Assembly: GCA_015499995.1 (NCBI GenBank)
Contig: JADNRV010000047.1
Coordinates: 62,001 to 126,000, forward strand
Source of the DNA: Flammula alnicola
Lineage: Eukaryota > Basidiomycota > Agaricomycetes > Agaricales > Strophariaceae
Direction: 5' to 3'
Length of the DNA stretch: 64,000 bases
A program made the translations under genes and the position numbers. Within the stretch, counting starts at the first letter, position 1; each line of letters begins with the position of its first letter. Shown piece after piece: positions 33,025 through 43,499 of the stretch. Below the pieces are notes generated by a model. The model did not search any database. It saw only the letters and a list, made by a program, of their open reading frames with translations, and was not told the origin of the DNA.

Positions 33025-34065
33025 TACACAGCCAATGGTTCACGCGCAGGTCACCCGTAGGCCATGCAACTTGCAGGTGACCTGTAAGCTAGCCTCCAAG
33101 CAGAGCATAAATTGACCTACAAGCTTCTCGTGTATTTAAACGATTGGTTGCCAGCAAACACCACTAGTACATCACCTATGGACTGTGCTTGTACGTATCG
33201 TGTATATTTGCTTGTACTCTGCCTACAAACTGCCGTTCCCATGCACGGCTAGCTCCGGGCAGCGCGTCGCTTGTGGACTTAGAGAAATTTCCGCCTTCGC
33301 ATCACGCTGTGACTGCCAGCAAACTTGTCCTCTCCCTCCATGTTGAACTTCAACCAACCCACAAGTCCTTCAGTTTGGACTCCCTCCTCCCCCTCGCTTT
33401 CCGCTGCACATCCTTCCTTCCTCCCTCCGTGCTTGAGTAGCCCTCAGCCCCCTCTTCTGACCTCCAATGGTATCACTTTTGGCCCCAAGGAGTCAGCACA
33501 AGCTTCACTCGGAAGACCTTCAATTATGGTCATCGAAGACATCCGCCCCAGTGTAAGTTCTTTCATTGCTCCTGTTCATGATAGATAGAGGTCTCATATC
33601 ATCCTTCTATAGACATGCTTTCAAGCAATGGCGAGAGATTATTCTTGAACGGCGCCATGTCACGATACCGCCTCGGCCCGGTTTGATTTATCTTTGCTGG
33701 AAGTTCTTAGTCTTGCCATATTTATATTACATTATGTCCCTGTTGCTATTTCCCTCCTGTTCTCGTGGTACATACGCCCTACAGGTGCAATAAATATTGA
33801 ATTTAAGCTCATTTTCGTGAATAGACCAGGATTGTGGTCTCGGAGAGTTTACCAAATGCGGTATACTGCGCACTAATCGACCTTCAAGCTGCCCGCAGGC
33901 TGTTAGCCGAGATCACAAGCAGCCTACGCTCAGTGACCGTCAGCCGACTGAGATTTAAAAATGTGAGTTGCTCCCAGATCAAACTGTTAGTGACCTGTAG
34001 GCTGGCCCTCAGGCTGCTTGCGCTGGTGCCCGCGGGAAATTTCCGCGCAGACCATTGACCGTGTA
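33025..34065 (+). mobile_element. 1041-bp TIR element, copy 2, inside the hAT element
   Basis: Ends TACACAGCCAATGGTTCACG and, inward from the right, TACACGGTCAATGGTCTGCG. Same length as copy 1 at 16905-17945 and in the opposite orientation. Flanks (AACG, ATGT) agree only if TA is the target duplication. A frame 33325-33588 (MSSPSMLNFNQPTSPS and on) is partly kept in both copies but frameshifted in copy 1, so coding is doubtful. Confidence 0.8.
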
Positions 34066-34142
34066 ATGTAACTTAGCTTCGATAAATCACACAGCCGCTA
34101 GGAAGCTCCGGATATCATATTGCGGTAAGGATAAAATGATTA

Positions 34143-37100
34143 CTACCAGTCCGAGTCAACATCAGACTTATCCCACTCCTCAAAATCAACATCCTCCCTC
34201 AGCATCTGCTCGAAGTCAAGAAGACCAACCTCTTCAACCTGTGCGGCATTCCAAGCGGCGACATCACAGAGATCAGGGCCCCATGCCGATTTCATAATGG
34301 TGAGTTCTTCGAAGACTATTGAACCCAAACATGCTCGGCGGTCAGTGGCAACTTGTTTACTACCCGAGAATAGACGTTCGCATGGTACAGACGATGCTTG
34401 AGATGGGAGGACGTCCAGCGCGATACGTGCGAGAGTCTGATATACATGAGCATGTTTCTATGAAACATTTAATTTAGTAGATACATAGGACAGTATCAAT
34501 GCATATGCTACTCACCTGCCACCATTCAATGATATCCGTGTCCTTTTTTACATCCCGTTGCATGGTTCCGAGATAGCGGCGTAGCTCTGAGGCCCAGCCT
34601 TCCTCAGCGCCATCAGAGAGTAATGTTTCGCGATGTTTGTCGAAGTCCGAGACAGTGGAAGCCTCTGCAGGTGCAGCATCCCCGTCTTCAGTCATGTTGA
34701 GCGTGGCGACAACAGCTGGACGAGTTCTGTAGTATTGCGCCATCTATTCCTTTGTATTTAGCGCAGTATCTGATGTCAAAAAGAACAGCAGACTTACGGT
34801 GTTCTCAACAATCTGTTTGGCTTCGTCCTGCCAGTCCTTCGCATCAGGATGCCCAGCTGCAATTTCGGCCGCTTGCTCTTCAGGACCTCCCCATGCAAGC
34901 TTAATGTAAGCAAGCTTGTAGTACGGGTGAAGGACTGTAATAAATTCATTAATACATGCTGAAGCGACCGGAATAGAATCTTACCGAGTGCCAATACAAA
35001 ATTGGGCTTCTTGTCAAGCTGCGAATAGTATTTCTTTAACTTTTCGAGACCGTCGGTGAGAGCGTCCTTATAGAGAGCAAATCCTACACTGTCGCGTTTT
35101 TTCTCCCATGCCGACTGCAGTTCTTCGAGAGCAGGGAGGGCACGCCAGAGGTGGGTTGTTTCTCCGAAGAGAAGTACTGCTGGATACGGTTTGAGTCCTA
35201 CACGATATGTCAGTTTCCGTCCAAATAGAGAACAAAAAATACCCACCCCGAGGATATCACGTGCATCAATCACTCTGTGCCAATCAGCATCTGTCATCTT
35301 GAAGGCGGACCACGGTATGTGTTTCACAAGGCGTTTATCGCGGCGTAAGGTGGTGATAGGGCCGTACATCTCATCGGCAGACATTAAAAATAAACCAATA
35401 GGCTGAGATTCAAGGAATTGAGTATGTAAAATAGAATTAACGATACAGTAAGACTTACCTGATGGAGCTTGTTTGCCTGGTCAAGCATTTTGAATGCGGT
35501 TCCCCATCGAATGTTGCTGTGCAAGGGAATCTTCAGTGCCTCAGGCAGTCCACAACGAATCTGGGTGCTCTGGAAGTACTCGATACGCTGTCCAGATGCC
35601 TGAATCTAATCACAACGTGAGATGTAAGTCATTGAGACAAATGTACATGCTTACCTTAATAGCGAGAGTTCGGATGGCTGCGATCACATCAAGTGAGCCA
35701 CCTAAAATCTGGTTGTCATCTCGTGAGGGGTCGTATTCCCAGATGGCTGTTGCGTTTTCGACAACCGTGATCTTCGTGATATGCATCATCACGTCAACAT
35801 TTCCGAGGTTGACTACGTGACCCAAGCAACTAAGAGAGGATTGCTTAGAGCTACAATATTTGAGGTGATAAATAAGACTTACGGTAATTGTTGTTCGTCG
35901 CTGTTCCATTCTGGAAGACAACGCCGACGATGGATATCCTGGATTGTCTAGCAAGTCATGCTATTGTTATCAGCATTGTCTAAGGTCGCAGTGTAGAGCT
36001 GACATGGGAGTGTTAGATCTAATCGTGATCATGAGGTAAGTGAATGACTTGCCTTTGATCCCTTTTTGTCCATAATGCCAACATGGTCAAGTAATCCCAC
36101 CGCGTACCTCCCCAAGTTCTCCCCACTATGTGCGCCTGATAAGGCTTTGAATCCGATTACCTCCGCCCTCATTTTCCAGTTCTCCCCCTTCACCTCAATC
36201 CAATGAGCTGTCATTCCAAGAAAACCCGTCTTCGTCGTGTCTGCTGACCATCCGTCAGTGGTTATTGAGACTTTTCCCGGAGCAGCCTGCTCAGGTGAGT
36301 GTTGAATCTCTTACAACCAGTCTGAGATGACGAACTTGGCTTACCATTATATCTAGCTTCAGCTGCTTCATGTGCTATACAAACTGGTTGTGGAGATGTA
36401 TCTTCACACCATAGGACGTTGGAAGGTCGGCTGTGGTCTATTTTGGCCTCATCGAGACGAGGGCATTGCGGAATGCTGGGTTATTGGCAAGTGCAAGGGG
36501 CTATAGGTGCGTCATGAGCTTCAGCTGACCGAGACATGCTAATGACTTACTTGATTGTCAGTTGCGATGAGCTTTGTCACTGCATGAAGAATACCTGCCC
36601 TTGTGAACTCGCGAGGACCTGTCATGGTCTTGAAGTCCAACTGCTGCTGCTTCTGCTTTTTGGTTGTCCGGCCTCTCTTCTCCTCCTCCTTCGCTTCTTC
36701 CATGGCTTTCCAAATTGGCCGTGGAATTGCCCAATGATTTATTGGTATGTCTGCCTTTTCACATTTCTCTTTATAGACCCCGTAATGCTGACGAATATGA
36801 AAGCGGCAGGATGAATTTCCTTCCTTGTGGAAAGCCTTTCGCTTTCCATTCGATTTGACGAACACTTCATCATCCCTGTCTCCAAGTAAGTAAGATGTTT
36901 CTTCTTATTTCTCATGCAATTACTTACTTGCAAGGATTACACCACCGTTGAGAGACCCGCTACGCGCTCAGCGACCTAAACAACACACACAACTGCGGAG
37001 CGAGATCCTAACCAGGTCGAGCGACGCTCTACTAGCTTTAGAAATATGTAGTGTGCTTTGCTCCACAATGTCTATTTTGTTCAACTAGCTGACTTGTAGA

Positions 37101-39091
37101 CAGTGCCTCGCGGTTCGTTTAAGTGGGTATGAGGGATTATTCAAATACACGTTTTATTGTAGTTTCAAGCTTCGTTTTATCACAGGGATGAACGGTTTTA
37201 TTGATTTTAGGGTTTTATGTTTGAGAAAGGATCTCTAGGACGCTACTAGCTCGACTTTCGAAGCAACTAGCTGCTCTGAAGCTTTGGGAACTCGTCTGAA
37301 ACTAAGGCCGCACTGTGCGCTACCTTCTGAACGGTCTGCTAGCCCACTGTGGACTCTGTTTCGGACTTCTTAGGCGCTCTCTTGGCCTCTAAGCACTCTC
37401 TGGCTTCTAAATTCTTGGACCTTGTCCTCAAGAACTTTCTCTTTATTAACTAAGCCTTCTCTGGCTTTCAAACGAACTCTATTGAAGCCAAACTGATCCT
37501 TTATTCGCTTTCTTTCTTACTAGGCACTGCGCCTTAGCTCAAAATAAAACAGGGAAGAGATTGCTTAAGGTAACTAGCTACAGAAGTACATCTTTTATAC
37601 TACAGCTATGTGTGGTTCTGGTATGCGAATAAAATAGCGTAAAACATTCTTATCTCGTGTAAATAATGCCTGCAGGCAGTGGGTATAGGGTTAAATATTC
37701 CAGGTGACCAGATAGAGGTCAAGGATTTGGAAATTCATCCTATTTTAGCGCGCTAGGACGCTCCTGACTTCCGCGTACCATGCGCATCATGCGTGCGTCT
37801 CGGCTAGCGGTGCCGCTTTATTCCGGATCTGCGGCCATCATTGATGCCGGTTCCTTCTTTCCTTTCTCGTCCTATTACCACTTTTGGTACTCCCGCGGGT
37901 AGAGGGTAGAGCGTGCGTCTAACTAACGCGTCCGCGTCCCGTGCGTTTCTCAGTAAGTCACAAGATACGCTCGCTAGTAGTCGACGCATTCGCGTCTAAC
38001 TTTTACTAGCTGTGTCTCGCGCTCCTAGTTGTAGTATTTTGTAGCTAGCTATTCAGCAATACATTGATTGTACTGAATTCGCCGCGCACTATTTCTAAAG
38101 CATCCAGAAGTCTTTTAATTTATTCCCCATAGTGCGTTTCTGCCTCGCTAGTCGTTTATGACTTATGCGTTCTATGTTTCACTGTTTTCTAACTTTTAAC
38201 TGTCTCCCGGCTTATCATACGGACTCAGCTAGCTCTGAATCGCGTCTGATTACCATTGTCACAGGTTATATGACAGCTAGTAGTCGCATAGCTAGGCCTT
38301 AGACTACTAACTTGGGTGCGTTATAGTCTCTCTATCTCGGTTATATTCTATAGGTAAAAGATGATATATTGCGAAATTCACGCGTGGCTGGTTTGCGGCC
38401 CTATCACCGTCCTGTTTCCATCTCGTACTTATCAGCGCCGACCTTGAACCTCACCTTCACTTTATCCGTCATTACCGTGAGGAGATCGAGTGTCGAGTCT
38501 TTCTTTCCCGGTTTTTCTTGGAGGTCATCCCCACATTGGTGGTCATTAAGCCCATCCTCCTATGATTGCGTGAGTCTCTACTCTTTGAGTTATGTAGTAA
38601 TTCGTACTGACCTCGTCTTCATCAGCTGACCCAGGCTGCTGGGAGCTCGTGGCATCAACATCCTCCACTGGTGCGGCATCAGCTTCTATATCCTCTACCT
38701 CCTCCTCGGACTCAGTCACATGCCACTTAGCTCGTTTCTTCTTCCTTGCCCTGGGTTCTGAATCCTCGGACTGGGATGATTCCTCGCTTCCATCGTCACT
38801 TTCGGTGGTGTTCCTTTTATGGCTTTTTCGAGTCTGAGTTGGCTTCGTCGTACCACCCTTGTTGCCAGTGCTGGGCTTGTGCTTAGTAGTGGGACCCTTA
38901 GGTAGGTGAAGTCTCGGAGGGACCCCTTTTGCTATGTTGCGAGTTGTTATAGGCATGGAGGAATGGGCGCGGTTTGGGTGAAAATTTTGAGGGAGGGAAT
39001 ATTGTCGAGGCACAGTCTGTTTGGTATTGCATTTTCCGTCGTTATACATTCTGTAGGTCATCAGTATTGACATCAATTCAGTTTCATCCAC
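34143..39091 (-). pseudogene. hAT transposase with BED-like zinc finger, broken by an insertion
   Basis: The N-terminal region (39091-38578) is acidic and basic by turns, with nuclear-signal-like RARKKKRAKWHV. An intron (GTCAGT..CATAG) leads to a BED-like finger that reads GRWC before the insertion at 38404 and NPC after 36943. It continues, after a short intron, VFVKSNGKRKAFHKEGNSSC and RFHIRQHY (Cys-x2-Cys, Cys-x2-His-x3-His). Later exons have TAHWIEV..GENLGRY, CLGHVVNLGNVDVMM and ALEELQSAWEKKRD. The hAT dimerisation block LDVLPSQASSVPCERLFSGS then leads to the stop at 34143. The layout matches Ac-like transposases of basidiomycetes. The finger is interrupted by 1456 bp, so this copy is probably inactive. 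Confidence 0.85.
36949..38404. mobile_element. Probable solo LTR (about 1.46 kb) in the BED finger of the hAT transposase
   Basis: CACCGT lies on both sides (36943-36948 and 38405-38410). The inserted DNA starts TGAGAGACCCGCTACGCGCT and ends GGTTTGCGGCCCTAT. If the shared CA is counted as element, it runs TG..CA with a 4-bp CCGT duplication, the form of an LTR. No inverted ends, poly-A or ORF of note. Removing it with one CACCGT restores GRWCNPC in frame. It is a solo LTR by structure; the parent retrotransposon is not in the window. Confidence 0.75.
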
Positions 39092-39399
39092 CTGAAAGCA
39101 TTAGTGTTATTTAAATTGAGTATCCTAGGCTAGAAATTCCTGCTTTTCGAAGCCATAGAGACTGGTTAGGACCAGTTAGGACCAGTTTTCATCGGTCTTT
39201 AGGTTTCTGAATTGTGACTAACCGAAGACCGGACCACGGTTACGGTCTCGATCGGTTAGGATATTTTGCGGTCCTGAACAGTTAGGGTCCGGTCCGGTCT
39301 CGGTTAATTTCCGGTTAATTAACCGGACCCTCAAACACTAAATATGGGAGTGAAAGGAGGACAAGAGAAAAAGGAGGGCACATATCGACGTGAGTAACA

Positions 39400-40240
39400 C
39401 ATGTCGTTGCCTCTCCTGCTGCTGCTTGTCCTCGTCCTCTCCTTGTCGTCATGTCGCTGCTACTGGTGTTCCCCTCATTGTCATTGCCATAATGGGGCAA
39501 CAGCAGGAGGGCCCGTGTTGCTGCCGTTGCTTCCATCTCGTTGTGCTGCCGCTGCCCCCATCTCGCCGCCGTCGCCGTATTTGAGCAGCAGCCGTTGTGC
39601 TGTTGCTCCTCCCACCTCATCGCTGTCGTGCTGCTGCCGCTGCTCCCAACTCAACATCGTCGCTGTATCCGAGCAGCAGCAGCGGTCGTGCTGCTGCCAT
39701 GGCTTCGATTTCGTTGTTGCCGTATCCAAGCAGCAGCCATCATGGTGCTGCTCCTCCCACTCCCCCCGAGTCGCCGGCACCGTATCTGAGCAGCAGCAGC
39801 CGTCATCCTGCTGCCACTGCTCCCAACTTACCGTCATCGTCTTATCCCAGAAGCAGCTGTCGTGCTGCCCTGGTCCTGCCACCTCGGGGTTGTCATTGCC
39901 ATATCCTGGCAGCAGCAACGGTTCTGCTGCTGCCACTGCACCCACTTTGTCGTCCTCGCGCATATGAGCGGTGGCGGCGGTCGTGCTGCTGCCGCTGCTG
40001 TCACCTCGGCGTTGTTGTCGTACTATCTGAGCAGCAGCACTAGGTGTGCTGCTGCCACCTCACCGTAGTCGTCGTGTCTGAGCAGCAGTCAGGCTGCTGC
40101 TCTGCTAACCTCCTCGCCATCGCCATATCAGTAGCAGCAGCAGTGGTGCTGCTGGTGGTGCTGCGTCCAAACCGTGTTGATGTAGGTGATGACCTGGTTA
40201 TAACAGAAGTCGGCAGTGAGTGGCAAGGGCGCTGAAGGGA
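39400..40240 (+). repeat. Left arm of foldback-like element 1
   Basis: Repeated GCTGCTGCC / GAGCAGCAGC modules spaced about 60 bp with ATCTC/ACCTCG and TCGTCGTATCTGAGCAGC in each. Frames in several phases stay open because of the composition; they are not taken as genes. Confidence 0.7.
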
Positions 40241-40909
40241 GGACGTTGCTGGTGAGGTGGTGCATCCAGCTTCCGCAGTGGAGATGCTGGTGATTTGATA
40301 TGTCAGTGGATGATCGTGGCGTGGGTGGATTCATCGGGGGAAGTGGTGGTGACGTTGTATGCCCGTGCACGGTCGACGAGGTGGTTGACGGGTTGACGGG
40401 GCACAATCTGGCGTGCACAATGACAGCCTAGTCGGCTGGGTTGGTGACGCCGAATGGCGCTGCAGACATGGCTTGCAGGTGGTGTAAGGCCGTCATGGTG
40501 AGGTCCAAGCATAGATGACGAACCAAAGTTCGTCGTCTCCTCGTATAACCTGTGAGAAGAGGTGAGTCGGGTTGCAGATTGAAGTAAAAGTGTTACCGCC
40601 CTCCCTTGACATCCTCCCACCTCTTCTGTCCCTCTATGCCCTTGTGAATCTCTCTCTGCTATTTCCCTGTGGTGTCGCTGATCATCAACTTCTGCCCATG
40701 TCCATGAAGAATCAGCCTAGAACCCTCGAGGAGGGGAGGGGCATGCAATGTTGTTGCCCCGTTCATTTGTATGGTAGAAGACCTATACGAGGGCAAATAC
40801 GTTAGAAATACAAATACAACAATGAAAAAAATACTTGTATACCTAATTTGAATGTTTTTGAGGGTGGAATGTATTAGAAACCATTGAGTTGACCTTGGAA
40901 AAGAAAAGC

Positions 40910-40981
40910 GATCAGGTATGGAATTGAACCACAGACCTCCTGCTATATATGCCGGTGCTCTAACCACTGAGCTAACCAATC
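40910..40981 (-). tRNA. tRNA-like gene, apparent anticodon AUA, with Pol III terminator
   Basis: On the minus strand a 72-nt sequence folds as a cloverleaf. Acceptor GATTGGT/CCTGATC (one mismatch at the inner pair), A box TAGCTCAGTGGTTAGAGC with D-stem GCTC/GAGC, and anticodon stem CCGGC/GCAGG (one mismatch) around loop ATATATA. Variable loop AGGTC and T-arm TGTGG-TTCAATT-CCATA (B box GGTTCAATTCC). TTTT lies two bases after the acceptor. Anticodon AUA is unusual and there is no Tyr-type intron. So it may be a tRNA pseudogene or a SINE head rather than a working tRNA. It lies inside foldback-like element 1. Confidence 0.5.
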
Positions 40982-41055
40982 TTAGACTAGACAGTAGATT
41001 TGTAATCCAACAGAATGGGCGATGAAGAGATGAGGGAGCACAGAGGTGGTAGCTG

Positions 41056-41985
41056 AGGATCAAGATCAACTACCTTCGATGTTGTTGATCTGTTCTCCGG
41101 CAATTTCTGAAGGCGATCCAATTGGCTGGAAAACACGGACCGGCGACACTCCGATCTGTCATCAAGGTTTCGAACATCTGCGAGACACTCCACAGCTCAT
41201 CCGAGAGCTATTTTATTATCGGTATAGATTATTAATGTCAATTATAACTGAAATATAAATTTTATCCACGCAAGTAAAATTTCCACAGCCTAATAAATTG
41301 ATCTTGCTTGAGATAGTCGTGATTTCGGCCATTTTGAAGTCTCTATCTTGCATTCAGCCATACAAGAACCCTGCTGGAAGCCCCTGGAGAAAGTATATTT
41401 TGGTTATAAACTGGCATTACCTCGCTATTCAGAAGTCTTTGTGGTAGTTGTGAGAATATGTGCCTCGATAGATGTGTTCTCGTCAACTGAGGCATGGTCC
41501 ACATGGAGCGAGTGATAAACCTTTGGAAAATATGCCTATCAACATGACATTTTGGAGTTTTGACCTTCCACAACATCTCTTGACCTTATCAAGTATCTAG
41601 AACCCTTTAATTCGATTCAGACAATAATTATGCGATGTTATTTTGCATTCAATACACTTAGAATAAGACCAAAGTAAGATTCTCGATCTCAAATGACTGA
41701 AATCACCTCCTCCTAATGCAAGATCTCAGCAAGACTTGATAAACAAACTGTAGAATTTTAATCAAACACAGACTTTGAGTTTAATACTCTATGCTTCATT
41801 GCTAACATATCCCAATAATTATTTAGCCCTCGAACGAGGTGGTGCCTCGGAGATGTTCGAAATGGAGAGGGGCCAGTCTGATCAGTCCGAGTTTGAGTCT
41901 CGGAAATTGCCGGATAACAGATCAATGAGGTCGAATGTCGTTAATCTTTCTTTCCCCACCTCTTCCTTTGCCTTTCCCTCACCCG
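41056..41985. repeat. Inverted repeat pair inside foldback-like element 1
   Basis: Left arm about 41070-41190 (TTGATCTGTTCTCCGGCAAT, later TTTCGAACATCTGCGAGACAC). The right arm, about 41845-41945, carries the reverse complement (GTGCCTCGGAGATGTTCGAAAT, i.e. ATTTCGAACATCTCC, and ATTGCCGGATAACAGATCAA). The middle of about 650 bp is AT-rich and non-coding. It resembles another degraded TIR element. Confidence 0.55.
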
Positions 41986-42249
41986 CGCTCTCCCTCAAAG
42001 CATTCAAAAAAGGTAATTGAATTGTTTTTTCATTCATATATGGACTTATCTAATGATTTTTCACTCGAATAGGTCCTATATCGCACGAACAGCCAACGCA
42101 GATGTCATGTGCGCTGCACTGTGAGGGATGTAGGTAGGTACATCCGACAGCATGATGACAGAAGCAAGGTGGCCAGGCAGCAAGGATGATGAGGATGGAG
42201 GCAGGAAGGCGAGCGAGGTGAGCAGGTCCGACGGTGATAATGCCGCAGC

Positions 42250-43390
42250 AGTGAGCATGCTGCCACGCTGCTGCTAGCATAAAGACGCTACTGCTGCAAT
42301 GACGACGCCACCGCCTGACGCCACTGATGCTGCAGTTGCAGACCACGCTGCCGGTAACCGAGCCTGACGATGCACTGATGTGTCACGATCACACTGCTGA
42401 GGCACAGCGATGCAAGGCGACGACGTAGAGCAGGCAATGGGGGGAAGGCGACGCGAGATAGCGCGGGGTACGAGGTGGACGCAGCAGGTTGCACAATGCA
42501 CTGCGGCAGCACAGAATGGGATGTATAGCCTTGTAAGTCTTTTTCTGATTGTTAAGTAGACGAATATGTGCATATTGACCTTTTTTTACAGCTACGTATT
42601 CGCCATTGACATCTGCCTCTGGACGGCCCAGTGCCACGTCTCCACCGCCGAAATCATACCCTGTCGCACTGCAGATATCCACCCCGCTCTCTTTCCCATC
42701 GATGTTCAACCAGCATCAACAGCAGTACCAGCACCAGCAGTACCTCAATCGCCATCAGTGCCAGCCTGGGATTGCGCAGGCCATGCTGGTGAGGCTGTCG
42801 ACCCCATCGATGTCTTCTGTCAACTCCAACTTGAGCTCGACGACGACGAGTATGGAGTCGACGCCGTTGCAGACGTCTACGCAGGAGGATGACGATGATG
42901 ATTGATGATGGCTGTGCGGTGTATGCGCACAAGGGTGCGAGGCACGGTGTGGAGATGAAGTGACGACAGCGAGGTGACAGCAGCGGCAGCACCACTGCTG
43001 CTGCTACTCAGATGCGGAAAATGTGATGCTGTGGGAGCAGCAGCCGTGCTCAGAGATGATAACAGCAAGGTGGCAGAGGCAGCGGTAGCACAATGGCTGC
43101 TGCTTGGATATGACAACAATGGCGAGGTGGCAGCAGCAGCAGCGTGACTGCTGCTGCTGCTCGGATATGGCGACGGCGATGAGCGGCAGCAGCACCCCGC
43201 TATTGCTGCCAGATACAGCAATGACGTGGGCGGAGCAGCGGTAGTGGTGGGCGGAGCTGCTGCTGCCTGGTTACAGCGGCGACAATGAGCAGCAGCAGCA
43301 GCGATACGACGAGAAGCAGCAGCAGCGATACGACGAGAAGCAGGAAAAACAAGGATGAGCAGCAGCCGCAGGAGAGGCGCCCATGTGTGT
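42250..43390 (-). repeat. Right arm of foldback-like element 1
   Basis: CAGCAGCAGC modules on the plus strand, reverse-complement counterparts of the left arm, interrupted between about 42430 and 42960 by unrelated sequence including the possible gene scrap at 42590-42905. Confidence 0.6.
42590..42905 (+). pseudogene. Possible captured exon in the right arm of foldback-like element 1
   Basis: After TTTTTTACAG at 42591, a likely splice acceptor, an open frame holds TSASGRPSATSPPPKSYPVA, then FNQHQQQYQHQQYLNRHQCQ, ending STQEDDDDD and stop. Gln/His- and Ser-rich composition and an acidic end look like the tail of a nuclear protein gene. The upstream part is not found. It may be a host exon picked up by the element. 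Low certainty. Confidence 0.3.
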
Positions 43391-43499
43391 TATGCACATC
43401 GACATGCGCCCTCCTTGTTCTCTCATCCTCGTTTCACTCCTGTATTTATTTTCTTTGCTAGTCCTTACGACCAGTAGTAGCACAGTTCAAATATATTCA

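Larger units (their letters stand above)
32790..39340 (-). mobile_element. Complete hAT element, 6551 bp, 8-bp target duplication
   Basis: Left end TAGTGTTTGAAGGTCCGGTT; right end read inward TAGTGTTTGAGGGTCCGGTT. Perfect AATATGGG duplications (32782-32789 and 39341-39348). The subterminal regions carry many CCGGT/ACCGG motifs. It encodes a hAT transposase on the minus strand (34143-39091) and contains two later insertions, a 1041-bp TIR element (33025-34065) and a probable solo LTR (36949-38404). The MITE at 7442-8057 has the same ends. The target site lies in the terminal inverted repeat of the CTG/CAG foldback-like element. Confidence 0.93.

Noticed and set aside
33325..33588. Protein MSSPSMLNFNQPTSPSVWTP in the 1041-bp element
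   Set aside because: The reading frame is not kept in the twin copy at 16905-17945, which has compensating indels, so coding is unlikely.
39401..40068. Ser/Cys/Leu-rich frames up to 188 codons in the CTG/CAG arm
   Set aside because: Composition effect of CTG/CAG repeats; every phase gives a long frame.
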